Assembly (NCBI GenBank): GCA_964621525.1
Contig: CAZUMS010000023.1
Span: forward strand, 1 to 64,000
DNA length: 64,000 nt
Source: CAZMGV01 sp964621525 [NCBI: uncultured bacterium]
GTDB taxonomy: Bacteria > JAGRBM01
Reading direction: 5' to 3'
Shown: piece by piece, positions 1-8,243 of the stretch
How the letters are laid out: every line of letters starts with the position of its first letter
How positions within the stretch are numbered: position 1 is the first letter of the stretch
Made by a program: the position numbers and the translations under genes
Notes under the pieces: model-generated
What the model was told of the DNA's origin: nothing
The model's database searches: none
The model's input: only the letters and a program-made list of their open reading frames with translations

Positions 1-3
1 CGG

Positions 4-79
4 GCGCGAGTAACTCAGTTGGTAGAGTGCAAGCTTCCCAAGCTTGATGTCGCGGGTTCGACCCCCGTCTCGCGCTCCA
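4..79 (+). tRNA. tRNA-Gly (anticodon CCC)
   Basis: The sequence folds as a complete cloverleaf. The acceptor stem GCGCGAG pairs with CTCGCGC, the D stem is ACTC/GAGT, and the anticodon stem CAAGC/GCTTG encloses the loop TTCCCAA. The T stem is GCGGG/CCCGT with the TTCGACC loop. The 3' CCA is encoded. The anticodon CCC lies at 37-39 and reads glycine codon GGG. It is followed about 80 bases later by the nitronate monooxygenase gene on the same strand. Confidence 0.95.
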
Positions 80-158
80 GTTCCCCGGCTTCCGGGACGC
101 CCTTCCTCCAGTTAGATTGCCTCCGTGCCCGGTCTCCGGGCGCTGGAAGGAAATTGCG

Positions 159-1124
159 ATGGCGCTTCACACCGATCTCTGCGACCGGCTCGGCATTGAG
201 CATCCGGTCATTCTCGGCGGAATGATGGGGGTCTCCGACGGGATCCTGTCGGCCGCCATTTCCGAGGCCGGTGGGCTCGGCACGATCTCGGCAGCGACGT
301 TCGGCGCCGAGGGCACCCGGCGGGAGATCCTCAAGCTGAAGGAGCGGACGAAAAAGCCGTTCTCCGTCAATCTGCCGATCTTCCACCCCGAAGTGCCCAA
401 AATCGTCGAGGCGCTCCTCGCCACCGACGTGAAGATCGTGACCACCGCCGCCGGAAGCCCGGACAAGTTCACGAAACCGCTCAGGGAGAAAGGGGTCACG
501 GTGCTGCATGTGGTGTCGTCCGTCCGGACGGCACTGAAGGCCGAAGCGGCCGGAGTCGATATCGTCGTCGCCGAGGGTGTGGACTCCGGCGGCAAGGTGA
601 GCCCGGACGAAATCCCCACCGTCTCGCTGATCCCGCAGGTGGTGGACGCGGTGAAAATTCCCGTGGTCGCCGCCGGAGGCTTTGCAGACGGGCGCGGCCT
701 CCTTGCCGCGCTGGCCCTGGGCGCTGTGGGGGCCCAGTTCGGAACGCTGTTCATCGCGACCGACGAAGCCCCCGTTCACATGAACTGGAAGAACGTGCTC
801 GTGAACGCGGGCGACGCCGCGACCGCAGTCGCCTGCCGCAAATCGTCGCCCACGCGGCTCATCCGCAACGATTTCTTTATCGAACTCGAGGCCCAGGACG
901 CTCCCGGCAAGCGGCCCATGGATTTCATGATGATCCAGGGCCAGGGGATGGCCCGGATTCCCTCGGACCCGGACGGGACGAAAGGGAACTACACGGCGGG
1001 CGCAGGTGCGGGCCTGATCCGGAAAGTACTTCCGGCGGGTGAGGTGGTGCGCCGTCTCGTCGCCGAGGCTGAAGCGGGTGCGATCAGGATTTCCGGCTTC
1101 CGCCGCCCCGCGGCTGCGGCCTAG
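159..1124 (+). CDS. nitronate monooxygenase / 2-nitropropane dioxygenase-family FMN protein
   Basis: The 321-residue product matches the NMO/2-nitropropane dioxygenase TIM-barrel family. Family members use FMN to oxidise alkyl nitronates, or act as related enoyl reductases. Seen in the sequence are the N-terminal segment HPVILGGMMGVSDG, the AISEAGGLGTISA stretch, VVAAGGFADGRG and GAVGAQFGTLF, which are the usual flavin phosphate-binding segments. I chose ATG 159 because GGAAGG lies just upstream and the protein then begins as family members do. A TTG 42 bases earlier is in frame but less likely. The stop overlaps the convergent DUF420 stop at CTAG. The exact substrate cannot be told from sequence. 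Confidence 0.88.
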   Translation: MALHTDLCDRLGIEHPVILGGMMGVSDGILSAAISEAGGLGTISAATFGAEGTRREILKLKERTKKPFSVNLPIFHPEVPKIVEALLATDVKIVTTAAGSPDKFTKPLREKGVTVLHVVSSVRTALKAEAAGVDIVVAEGVDSGGKVSPDEIPTVSLIPQVVDAVKIPVVAAGGFADGRGLLAALALGAVGAQFGTLFIATDEAPVHMNWKNVLVNAGDAATAVACRKSSPTRLIRNDFFIELEAQDAPGKRPMDFMMIQGQGMARIPSDPDGTKGNYTAGAGAGLIRKVLPAGEVVRRLVAEAEAGAIRISGFRRPAAAA

Positions 1125-1555
1125 TTCGGCATTCCATATTCGAGAATTGACCGGTAGACGAACCCGGCCGTGGCAAGCGCCAGCGCGAAACTGATGACCG
1201 AGATCCGTCCGGCGAGGCGGTGGCGCTGCCGGTTCACGGGATCGGCGGCGAACTTCCGGGACAGGAGATACGCCCGGACACCGCTTGCGAGGAATACGAA
1301 GACAAACAGCTCGTGCACCCGCAGGACGATCACCGCCCCATCCGTCCAGACGTCCAGGTTCTCGCGGCCGATGAAGACGAGCTTGCCGGCGTAGGCGAGC
1401 ACGAACAGGACGACCAGCGCAGCCGACGTCATCATCAGCTTCTTGTGGAGGTCCACGTCCTTGCGGCGAACAGCGCGCACGCCAAAGGCCGCGGCCACGA
1501 AGGCGGCGAACATGTTTGCGATGGCAAAGGTCCAGAAACCCGTATGCGCGTTCAT
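1121..1555 (-). CDS. DUF420-family membrane protein
   Basis: This 144-residue protein has four predicted transmembrane segments, near residues 8-26, 42-62, 77-98 and 117-134. The LHKKLMMTSA segment after helix 1 and a conserved His before the third helix resemble the DUF420 (YozB-like) family. Members often sit near haem-copper oxidase genes, but none is present here. The function is unknown. Its stop codon overlaps that of the convergent nitronate monooxygenase gene, leaving no room for a terminator between them. Confidence 0.72.
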   Translation of the reverse strand: MNAHTGFWTFAIANMFAAFVAAAFGVRAVRRKDVDLHKKLMMTSAALVVLFVLAYAGKLVFIGRENLDVWTDGAVIVLRVHELFVFVFLASGVRAYLLSRKFAADPVNRQRHRLAGRISVISFALALATAGFVYRSILEYGMPN

Positions 1556-1591
1556 GCCGGAGAGTCTAGCAGACGGGTCAAAGGGGCACGA

Positions 1592-2962
1592 TCAGGCGCT
1601 CATGTGGTACGGGCGGAACGGGGCGTTCTTCACCTCGTCCACCTGCATGATCCGGTCGATGTAGCGCCCGCCGAGTCTTTCGGCGATTTTCGTCCCGCCG
1701 GGCGTCAGGCGGCGAAGCGTGTCAGCGGCGAGGCCCGCCGGAAGCACCGCCGGGAGGAACCACAGCCACTTGCGCTCGTCGCCGAGTTCCATGAGCTCGT
1801 AGAGCTTACGCCCGTTGGAGAGCTGGTAGAGGCCGTGCGAGACCCGGACGTCCACGTAGTCCATGGCGTTGCCGAGCCAGCCTTCGCCCTCGCGGAGCCG
1901 GGCGTTCATGGTCGAGCGGGTGAGCGCCCGCGCCCGTTTGTCGAAGGCCGTGCGGGTCGTCAGCGTCATCAGCGTACCGATGCGGCCGAGGTCGGCGAAT
2001 GACTTGGGATTCAGGTCGTCCACGACGCCGATCAGGTGGCCGTGGTAGCGCCACAGGTGCATGACGTCGCCGAACTCCCGGGGAGTCATCACCATGCCGA
2101 GTCCCGCGAGCATGTAGCTGTGGGTCATGAACATGCCGATGTTCGCGCCGGCCATGTCGAGCTGCGGAATCGGCATGCCGAAGCGGGCGGCGTCCCATTT
2201 GCCGAACTTGAACAGGTGGTACCGGACGAGCGCGTGGAGTACCCGCACCTTCACGACGGTCTTGAAGCCGTCGCCGGAGCGGCGGAGCGCTCCCGGCTGC
2301 TGGATGCCGAGCCGCCAGCGGGAGGTTTCCTTGAGCCGTTTCGCCACGGTGGCCTCGCCCAGGGAACCCGTCATGTAGAGCGGCATGCCGGCGTTGGCGT
2401 TCACGTAGGTCTGCGCGAAGGCGAGCCGGGCGAACAGCCAGGTGAACGGCGCATAACGCCGCATGGCGTTGGCCCCGCGCTCCACGCGGTCCCAGTTCAC
2501 CCATTCGGGCGGATTGTCCACTTCGGCGAAGAGGGCCTTCAGCGCCTCGGGAGCGTCTTTCACGTGCTCGATGCCCTGGTCGAGGGCGAGGTCGAGCATG
2601 GCCCGGGCCTTCGGATAGCCAAGTTTCGGGTAAAGCGCCGCGAAGTCGTCGGCCAGCGGATCGCCCATGATGGCGAGCTGGCGGCCCCGGTCCCACGACC
2701 GCTCGGACGGAATCTGCTGCTTGGGAACCTTCTCGCCCGTGAGGATCCCGGTGAGCATCCGGTTCCACATGGCGGCGTCGCCCATACCGCGCTTTTTCTT
2801 CGGCGCATTGGCGGGGTCCTTGTCGGGGTGTTTCTTGAGGAACAGCTCCCGGGGCCGGTGGCGTCCCGGCGCGAGCGCCGGATCAAGGCGGAAGGTCCCG
2901 TCCTCGCGGAAGGGGTCGATAAACGGAGTGCTGCTGGCGTCCAGGGCGGGAGCCGTAATCAT
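1592..2962 (-). CDS. MpaB/latex-clearing-protein-like oxygenase (DUF2236)
   Basis: The 456-residue protein resembles the ER-bound oxygenase MpaB / rubber oxygenase Lcp family (PF09995), whose characterised members are b-type haem proteins that cleave C=C bonds. The sequence shows the alpha-helical core with KVRVLHALVRYHLF near residues 240-255, the preceding FARLAFAQTYVNANAGMPLY segment, and the MTPREFGDVMHLWRYHGHLIGV segment. No signal peptide or transmembrane anchor is obvious at the N-terminus. The gene is divergent from a TetR regulator, and a palindromic operator lies in the shared 139-bp promoter region, so TetR control is likely. The substrate is unknown; hydrophobic isoprenoids or lipids are the natural guess. 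Confidence 0.78.
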   Translation of the reverse strand: MITAPALDASSTPFIDPFREDGTFRLDPALAPGRHRPRELFLKKHPDKDPANAPKKKRGMGDAAMWNRMLTGILTGEKVPKQQIPSERSWDRGRQLAIMGDPLADDFAALYPKLGYPKARAMLDLALDQGIEHVKDAPEALKALFAEVDNPPEWVNWDRVERGANAMRRYAPFTWLFARLAFAQTYVNANAGMPLYMTGSLGEATVAKRLKETSRWRLGIQQPGALRRSGDGFKTVVKVRVLHALVRYHLFKFGKWDAARFGMPIPQLDMAGANIGMFMTHSYMLAGLGMVMTPREFGDVMHLWRYHGHLIGVVDDLNPKSFADLGRIGTLMTLTTRTAFDKRARALTRSTMNARLREGEGWLGNAMDYVDVRVSHGLYQLSNGRKLYELMELGDERKWLWFLPAVLPAGLAADTLRRLTPGGTKIAERLGGRYIDRIMQVDEVKNAPFRPYHMSA

Positions 2963-3059
2963 GGTCTCGTATCCTCACTGATCCGGACCCCTTCAGGGGT
3001 TCCGGTCCGGGTTCAAGTCCAGTTTCGCGTTGCGTGACGCATCGCTCACAGGCATTATG

Positions 3060-3088
3060 TCCGAGTAAATACTCGGATCATACTCGGA
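3060..3088. promoter_or_regulatory. Probable TetR operator with three half-sites
   Basis: TCCGAGTA-AA-TACTCGGA is a perfect 8+8 inverted repeat at 3060-3077. The half-site TACTCGGA recurs at 3081-3088 as a direct repeat. The element lies between divergent oxygenase and tetR genes, 14 bases before the tetR start, and overlaps where its core promoter should be. Autoregulation together with oxygenase control is inferred. Confidence 0.75.
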
Positions 3089-3101
3089 CAGAGGAGTCTT
3101 T

Positions 3102-3734
3102 ATGCCAAAACCCTCAAAAGTCATGAAACAGAGGCGTAGAACCCCTTCAAAGCAGACTTCCAAGGAAACTGTCGATGCCATTCTCGAGGGGACTGCTCGG
3201 ACTCTCGTCAAGCGCGGATACGCCGGCGCGACCACAAACCACATCGCCCGCGAAGCGGGGGTCGGGATCGGGTCCTTCTACGAGTATTTCGACGGCAAGG
3301 ACGCCGCCATCGCCGCCGTCGTGGACCGGTTCGCCGACCGTGGGTTCGCCCATGCGGTAAAGACCGCCCAGTCCGCCATGCAGAAACCGCCGCTCGAGGC
3401 AGTCCGCTATTTCATCCACGAGATGGTGGAGTTCATCGCCGCCGACGCCGCCCTGGTCCGGACAATGTACCAGCAGGTACCGTTCGTCTGGAAGATGCCG
3501 CGGGTGCAGGGGCTCGTCGCCCAGGTGGAACGGCTCGGCCTCCAGTTTGCCGACCAGCAGGGCGTCCGGGCCCCGGTGACGAAAATGCAGGACCGGTTCT
3601 ACGTCGTCGGCGTCGCCATCGGCGCGGGCATCATGCAGATCGCCACCGATCCGTCCACCGTCGCCCGCCGCCGGGACCTGTCCGACGAACTGGCGCTGCT
3701 GATGATCCGCTACCTGAAGCTCGGCCGCGACTGA
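3102..3734 (+). CDS. TetR/AcrR-family transcriptional regulator
   Basis: The 210-residue protein has an N-terminal TetR helix-turn-helix. Residues 22-68 read through the typical VDAILEGTARTLVKRGYAG start, the IAREAGVGIGSFYEYF recognition region and the following FDGKDAAI. The C-terminal half is a divergent ligand-binding domain. A strong GAGGAG ribosome-binding site precedes ATG 3102. The gene is transcribed away from the MpaB-like oxygenase and faces its palindromic operator. The ligand is unknown, but the arrangement suggests it senses the oxygenase substrate or product. Confidence 0.92.
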   Translation: MPKPSKVMKQRRRTPSKQTSKETVDAILEGTARTLVKRGYAGATTNHIAREAGVGIGSFYEYFDGKDAAIAAVVDRFADRGFAHAVKTAQSAMQKPPLEAVRYFIHEMVEFIAADAALVRTMYQQVPFVWKMPRVQGLVAQVERLGLQFADQQGVRAPVTKMQDRFYVVGVAIGAGIMQIATDPSTVARRRDLSDELALLMIRYLKLGRD

Positions 3735-3737
3735 CCG

Positions 3738-5249
3738 CTACTTCGCTGCGTCCACACCCGTGCGCTTCACCTTGAGGGGTGCGTCATCCACGTTCAGCAG
3801 TTCCTGAACCTGCGATTCGTCGAAGTCGTAGGCCGTGTATATCTGGAAGCCGACGTAATACTTACCCTTGGGAAATGCCTTCACGTCGATCGTATAACCC
3901 ACGACATGCTGGCCGGGCTCATGTTCCGGCTCGTCGTTGACCGTTTCGTCGTCCAGGTAATGGAAGTTCATCTTTGCGCCGTGCTTCACCATTTCGGGGT
4001 CGTAAACCATCCGCGACATGAGCGCCGCCCGGTTCGGCAGGTAGCCGGCAATCCAGTCCTGATTGGGCTGGACGCGGTTCTTCTCCGCCTCGCTCATCTT
4101 GCCGTCGATGATAAGCGCCTTATTGTCTTTGGTGAGCACCTTCGCCCCGTAGGTGTTCTTCCGGAAGTCGAGGCCCGCAGTAAACCGGCTGCCCTCGCAG
4201 ACGAAATACTTGGGATTGAATGGCACGTAGAGGTCCGACGTGGCGGCAAGGCCGTTCTCGTAGAACTTGAAATACATGACGATCTTCGGCGCGAAGGGGA
4301 GCCGTACTCCGCCGATGATGATCCAGAAGATGTTGCGGCGCAGGAGCCGGACCGGGCCGTCCTTGTAGCCGATGGTGAACGCACGGGCGTTGTTCTCGTC
4401 GAAGTTGAGCGGCGCGCAGAACAGCCCGATCGGCTTGATCCTGATCCGCATCTTGAACCGGTCAAGCACGTTCGGGATCACCGCGCCTCCCGGCGGCTTG
4501 CCCACGATGCTTTCCACAAGCATGGGGTTCTCGTCGTTGAAATCGATCTCCGACAGGCGGGTCTTGATGAAGTCCTTCTTCGGGTCGTAGCTGATGTAAT
4601 CGACGGCACTGAGCGGCGGCGGGTTCGCGGCGAAGAAGAACAGGTAGGCCCAGGCTTTTCCGCCATTCAGGGGGTCCGCGATTTCGATCTCGATTCCCTC
4701 GGCTGAAGGCCAGTCGCCGCGGGCAGCCTGATCGCCGGCGTCCCGGCCCATGAACACCACCTCGTCGTTGTAGTCGATCTCGTCGAGACGCTCATCGAAA
4801 TAGGCGACGCGGCGCAGCTCTTCGAGGCTTTCCTTCGTCCGCGTGCCTTCTTTCACCTCGTCTTCGTAATCGTCGAGATCGCTCTCGAACTTCTTGATCC
4901 GCTTTGCGCGTTTCTTGGGTTCGGGTGTGTCGTCGATCCCCGTCTCGTCACGGACGTTCTGGGGTACGGTATTCGAGGCGATGATATATTCGCCATCGGG
5001 ATTCACCTTGTCCACCTGAAAGGGGATAGCCGTCCACGCCCCGCCCTTGCGGATCTGAAGACGCAGGGAAGCGATCTTCCGGCCCCAGAGAGGTTTCGTC
5101 GTTTCGCCGGAAACGACCACCGGGTCGACACTACGGGCGAGAGACTTCTGGGCTGGTGCGGCCGGCGCCGGGATTTCCTGGGCAATGGCCGGAACAGCGA
5201 GGAGTGCAGCGCAGAATGCAATCAGGGGCGCCTGGAGACGCGTCTTCAT
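3738..5249 (-). CDS. large exported protein of unknown function
   Basis: I do not recognise this 503-residue protein. It begins with a Sec signal peptide (MKTRLQAPLIAFCAALLAVPAIAQ), probably cleaved after AIA. Start 5249 is chosen because GAAGGA lies upstream and the signal peptide then begins at Met; a start at 5297 would add 16 unlikely residues. After the signal there is an Ala/Pro linker, then a beta-rich region. A highly charged stretch (KKRAKRIKKFESDLDDYEDE) lies near residues 115-135. The remainder is rich in aromatic residues with a repeated FKFYENG/DLYVPF character, as in periplasmic or outer-membrane-associated domains. The stop lies 4 bases from the convergent tetR stop. Confidence 0.8.
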   Translation of the reverse strand: MKTRLQAPLIAFCAALLAVPAIAQEIPAPAAPAQKSLARSVDPVVVSGETTKPLWGRKIASLRLQIRKGGAWTAIPFQVDKVNPDGEYIIASNTVPQNVRDETGIDDTPEPKKRAKRIKKFESDLDDYEDEVKEGTRTKESLEELRRVAYFDERLDEIDYNDEVVFMGRDAGDQAARGDWPSAEGIEIEIADPLNGGKAWAYLFFFAANPPPLSAVDYISYDPKKDFIKTRLSEIDFNDENPMLVESIVGKPPGGAVIPNVLDRFKMRIRIKPIGLFCAPLNFDENNARAFTIGYKDGPVRLLRRNIFWIIIGGVRLPFAPKIVMYFKFYENGLAATSDLYVPFNPKYFVCEGSRFTAGLDFRKNTYGAKVLTKDNKALIIDGKMSEAEKNRVQPNQDWIAGYLPNRAALMSRMVYDPEMVKHGAKMNFHYLDDETVNDEPEHEPGQHVVGYTIDVKAFPKGKYYVGFQIYTAYDFDESQVQELLNVDDAPLKVKRTGVDAAK

Positions 5250-5505
5250 ACGGGTGGTTCCTTCGGTACGGACCGGGTTGTGATCGAATGTGCGCAAACC
5301 CTAACCCGTCCGGCCCGTCCGATAAAGACGAGACGTCCGCTTTTCGCCTCCAGATTGAACAGGCTTCAATCCTCCCCTTCGCTACCCTGCTCAGGTTTCC
5401 TCCCCAAAGAGGAGAGAAAGGCCCGCATCCGTCACTCCCCGCTTTGCCCTTCAGCACGAAAAGCGGTTTCGGAACGAACCCCGGGCGTCGGCCCCCAAAA
5501 CACTT

Positions 5506-5531
5506 CGGGCGGCCTTTCGAGGGGCCGCCCG
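5506..5531 (-). terminator. Probable rho-independent terminator of the rpsF-rpsR-rplI operon
   Basis: A 9-bp GC stem (CGGGCGGCC with GGCCGCCCG) and an 8-base loop lie 32 bases downstream of the rplI stop on the minus strand. A TGTTTT stretch follows. The rest of the 313-base gap 5250-5562 shows only AT-poor sequence with no gene. Confidence 0.65.
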
Positions 5532-5562
5532 GAGCGATGAGGCCGGTTGAAGTCCCTGGCGC

Positions 5563-6024
5563 TCAGGCCTGCGGGATTTCCTCTGCGACGACGGTGACGA
5601 CGATCTCGACCGTGAGGTCCTGGTGCAGCCGCACCGGCACGCGGAAGTCGCCGATCTGCTTGATGGGCTGGGCGAGCCGGATGTCGCGGCGCTCGATGGC
5701 GGTGAAGCCCTTGGCGTGGACCGCTTCGGCGATGTCGGCGGTTCCGACGGAACCGAACAGCTTGCCCGCCTCGCCTGCCTTCGCCTTGACCTGAACGTGC
5801 AGGTCCCGGAGCTGCTTGGCGATGGCTTCCTTGGCGGCGCGGATCTTGCGCGCCTTGTCCTCGGCCACCTTCAGCTCGTGCTTCATCTGCGAGACGTTGC
5901 CCTCGTTGGCGAGGACCGCGAGTCCGCGCGGCAGCAGGTAGTTGCGGGCGTAGCCGGGGCGAACGTCGACGACAGTACCGAGCTGGCCCAGCGTGTCGAT
6001 GGTTTCTCTCAAAATCACGCGCAT
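5563..6024 (-). CDS. rplI: 50S ribosomal protein L9
   Basis: The 153-residue protein matches L9 along its full length. The N-terminal domain MRVILRETIDTLGQLG..VDVRPGYARNYLLPRGLA contains the GYARNYL rRNA-binding motif, and a long connecting helix of about 35 residues follows. The C-terminal domain ends with DFRVPVRLHQDLTVEIVV. It is the last gene of the rpsF-rpsR-DUF2232-rplI run on the minus strand and is followed by a terminator hairpin. The length is normal for the family. Confidence 0.97.
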   Translation of the reverse strand: MRVILRETIDTLGQLGTVVDVRPGYARNYLLPRGLAVLANEGNVSQMKHELKVAEDKARKIRAAKEAIAKQLRDLHVQVKAKAGEAGKLFGSVGTADIAEAVHAKGFTAIERRDIRLAQPIKQIGDFRVPVRLHQDLTVEIVVTVVAEEIPQA

Positions 6025-6138
6025 GATCGTTACTCCAGAAAGTTCCAGAGGACGGACCGGTCAGAATCCCGGCCGTCCGGAACGCAGCGTTATAGTCAGG
6101 GTTCCGGGGGGCGTCAAATCCCCATTAACCTGCTGGAA

Positions 6139-7056
6139 TTACTCGGTTTCCGGCTTGTCGCCGCTCCCCCACCGGGCCATGCGGCCCCGGAAATTGCCCC
6201 ACAGGTCCATGATGCCGACGCCGGTGATGACCGGAAGCAGCGTCGCGAGGGCGAACCAGGAGAGCCAGACCGGCAGACCGAGCTTCGCAAAGAGCGAAGC
6301 CGTCACGGCAAGTCCCTGCATCGCATAGAGCGCTCCGGCGAAGTAGACGAATCCGGTCGCAACGTGGAAATGGTTCGCGTATTCCGGCAGGAGGCCCAGG
6401 ACACCGGTCACGGCGCCGAGCGCAAGGGCGGGAATCATCAGCCAGTCAGGAAGCCGGAACGCGAGCAGGTCGTCTCTCGTCCAGACGCCGGAGTATCGGG
6501 CCACCTGGATTAGGCACAGGGCCGCCCAGCCGGCCGCCCCGGCCAGCAAGAGGCCGGGCATCATGTAGGTGCGAGAGGCGATGCCGGCGAGCTGCTCGGC
6601 CTTGAGATCGTCCAGGATTTTCCCGTCCATGAGTCCCTGGCTGCGCTGGAGCTCGATGGCCTCGTTCAGGGTCGTCTCGAGCAGCGTCCGGATAAACGGA
6701 TAAAAGTCCGTCCCGAGGACCACCGCTCCGGCGAGGAGTCCCGCCGCACCCGGAACCAGAGCCGCAAAGAGGGCCCGCGAGGCTGCCGGGCTGAAAGGTT
6801 CCTTCCGGCGGCCCGCTTCGCCGGCGGCCGCGGCAAGGAGGAACGCCGACGCCCCCGCGGCGAGCGCGCCGGGGTAAAGCAGCAGAACGCCGAACCACAT
6901 CCCGCCCGCGACACCGGCGATGACGCTGAGCACAGCGGCGAAGGCGTAGCCAGTCCGGCGGGGCCGGCGCATGACGTTCACCGCCGCTGTCACCGGCACG
7001 GCGACCATCAGCACAAGGTGCAGGATGGAAAAAAGAAACTGGAGCAGGAACGTCAT
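6139..7056 (-). CDS. DUF2232 (YybS-like) polytopic membrane protein
   Basis: This 305-residue protein has about eight hydrophobic segments, starting at MTFLLQFLFSILHLVLMVAVPV. The loop between helices 4 and 5 (ETTLNEAIELQRSQGLMDGKILDDLKAEQL) is typical of the DUF2232 family. The C-terminal half contains QGLAVTASLFAKLGLP. It sits between rpsR and rplI, the position this family takes in many deltaproteobacterial ribosomal operons, which supports the assignment. Its function is unknown; a role in envelope or division has been suggested for relatives but nothing here shows it. Confidence 0.8.
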   Translation of the reverse strand: MTFLLQFLFSILHLVLMVAVPVTAAVNVMRRPRRTGYAFAAVLSVIAGVAGGMWFGVLLLYPGALAAGASAFLLAAAAGEAGRRKEPFSPAASRALFAALVPGAAGLLAGAVVLGTDFYPFIRTLLETTLNEAIELQRSQGLMDGKILDDLKAEQLAGIASRTYMMPGLLLAGAAGWAALCLIQVARYSGVWTRDDLLAFRLPDWLMIPALALGAVTGVLGLLPEYANHFHVATGFVYFAGALYAMQGLAVTASLFAKLGLPVWLSWFALATLLPVITGVGIMDLWGNFRGRMARWGSGDKPETE

Positions 7057-7149
7057 CGGGCGGGCTCACTCCCCCTGGTGGCGCGAAAACGGCGGCCACC
7101 GTTCTCCGGTAAGCCGCCGTCCGCGCCGGTCAGGATGCCCCCGGCCGGC

Positions 7150-7548
7150 TCAGTGCCGGCGGGATTCTGTCACGGGGAGCAGCGCCATGTTACGGGCGCG
7201 CTCCACGGCGACCTTCAGCTGCCGCTGGTGGCCCGAGCAGGTGCCCGAGATGCGGCGGGGAACGATCTTGCCGCGCTCGCCCACGAACATACGGGTCGTG
7301 CGGGTGTCCTTCCAGTCGATGTACCGGATCTTCTCGATGCAGAAGCGGCAGACCTTGCGCCGGCCGAAGCCCTTGCGTCCACCCTTCTTGCCGCCGCGGT
7401 CGCCGCCGCGGTCGCCCCCGCGGTCGCCTCCGCGGTCGCCTCCGCGGTCGCCCCGGTCGCCGCGATCCCCGCGGTCGCCCCTGGGTCCGCGGCCGCGGCC
7501 CTCGCCGCCCTCGTCGCCTCTGGATTCCCTGGTATTTTCTTCGCTCAT
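7150..7548 (-). CDS. rpsR: 30S ribosomal protein S18 with long N-terminal RGD-repeat extension
   Basis: The C-terminal 70 residues are a standard S18 core ([32 protein letters not shown]), with C67, C70, C104 and H107 available for zinc. Residues 1-62 are an unusual Gly/Arg/Asp-rich extension made of DRG and DRGG repeats, nearly doubling the usual length of about 75. The gene starts 43 bases after rpsF. S18 binds S6 on the platform of the small subunit, and here S6 has a similar tail. The repeats are present in the DNA as 9- and 12-bp tandem units, so copy number may vary between strains. Confidence 0.95.
   Translation of the reverse strand: MSEENTRESRGDEGGEGRGRGPRGDRGDRGDRGDRGGDRGGDRGGDRGGDRGGKKGGRKGFGRRKVCRFCIEKIRYIDWKDTRTTRMFVGERGKIVPRRISGTCSGHQRQLKVAVERARNMALLPVTESRRH
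7391..7484. repeat. Tandem 12-bp and 9-bp coding repeats inside rpsR
   Basis: Units of the form CGGTCGCCNCCG recur about five times, followed by shorter 9-bp CGGTCGCCC-like units. They encode DRGG and DRG repeats in the S18 N-terminal extension. The units are in frame, so slippage by whole units would change tail length without breaking the gene. Confidence 0.85.
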
Positions 7549-7591
7549 GATTGGTCAATCCTTTTCAGGTGATTCCTGCAATACACCCGGC

Positions 7592-8071
7592 TTACTCGCG
7601 GGCGCCGTCGTCCTGGCTGCCACGGTCAGAACGCTCACCGCGTTCTCCCCGGTCGCCGCGCTCTCCACGATCAGGCCGCTCGCCTCGGTCGTCGTCGCCG
7701 CTCTCGCGGAGCTGGTCGCGTTCCTTCTCGGCTTCGGCGCGGGCCTTGGCCTTGCGGTCAAGTTCCGCGAAGTCGGGGCGCTCTTCCGGACGGATCGTGA
7801 TGTGCCGCCAGCTGTCTTCCGCGATCTTGAGGGTGCGGTCCAGCTCGCGGACGCAGTCCGGGTCGCCTTCGAAGTAGAAGACGGTGTAGTGGCCGCGCCA
7901 GTTCTTGTTGATCCGGAATGTCAGCTTGCGGGTTCCCCAGTCGTCCCAGTGCAGGATCTGGCTGGAGAATTTCTTGAGGACCCCGTCGATCTTCTCGCGA
8001 AGGGGGGCCCGGGCCGCCTCGTTCTGGTCGGGCGGCGAGATCACCATGCACTCATAGAGGTGCTTCGCCAT
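7592..8071 (-). CDS. rpsF: 30S ribosomal protein S6 with RGD-rich C-terminal tail
   Basis: Residues 1-100 are a normal S6 fold, with MAKHLYECMVI, the LTFRINKNWRGHYTVFYFE strand-turn region and ILHWDDWGTRKL. Residues 101-126 are a charged helix. Residues 127-159 are a tail rich in DRGE, DRG and GER repeats, giving 159 residues against the usual 95-140. It is the first gene of rpsF-rpsR-DUF2232-rplI. AAAGGAG lies before the start, and a hairpin that could act as a leader lies just upstream of that. Confidence 0.95.
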   Translation of the reverse strand: MAKHLYECMVISPPDQNEAARAPLREKIDGVLKKFSSQILHWDDWGTRKLTFRINKNWRGHYTVFYFEGDPDCVRELDRTLKIAEDSWRHITIRPEERPDFAELDRKAKARAEAEKERDQLRESGDDDRGERPDRGERGDRGERGERSDRGSQDDGARE

Positions 8072-8089
8072 ATGGACTCCTTTCGGGCA

Positions 8090-8118
8090 TCGTCCGGCTG
8101 GATATTGGATCCGGACGA
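8090..8118 (-). promoter_or_regulatory. Hairpin in rpsF 5' leader, candidate S6:S18 autoregulatory site
   Basis: On the minus strand TCGTCCGG pairs perfectly with CCGGACGA around a 13-base loop, ending 18 bases before the rpsF start codon. S6:S18 complexes are known to bind a CCG-containing rpsF leader in many bacteria. This hairpin contains CCG, but I cannot confirm the consensus fold by eye. Confidence 0.35.
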
Positions 8119-8243
8119 AGTCCCCCGGGATGTGCCCGGAACCGCTCTATGGCGATGGGTTCCTGGAAGGCCCCGGGGGCAAGGCGGGCGGTCTGTAGCC
8201 CGGCTGGCCCCAAAGGGCAAGGGGGGCCCGGAAGTGACGGGAT

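Noticed and set aside
2985-3030. A tRNA-like T-arm (GGTCCGGGTTCAAGTCC)
   Set aside because: No acceptor, D or anticodon stem can be formed around it. It lies in the oxygenase/tetR promoter region.
7391-7484. Regular short repeats that might suggest a CRISPR array
   Set aside because: Units are 9 and 12 bp without unique spacers and lie in frame within rpsR, so they are coding repeats.
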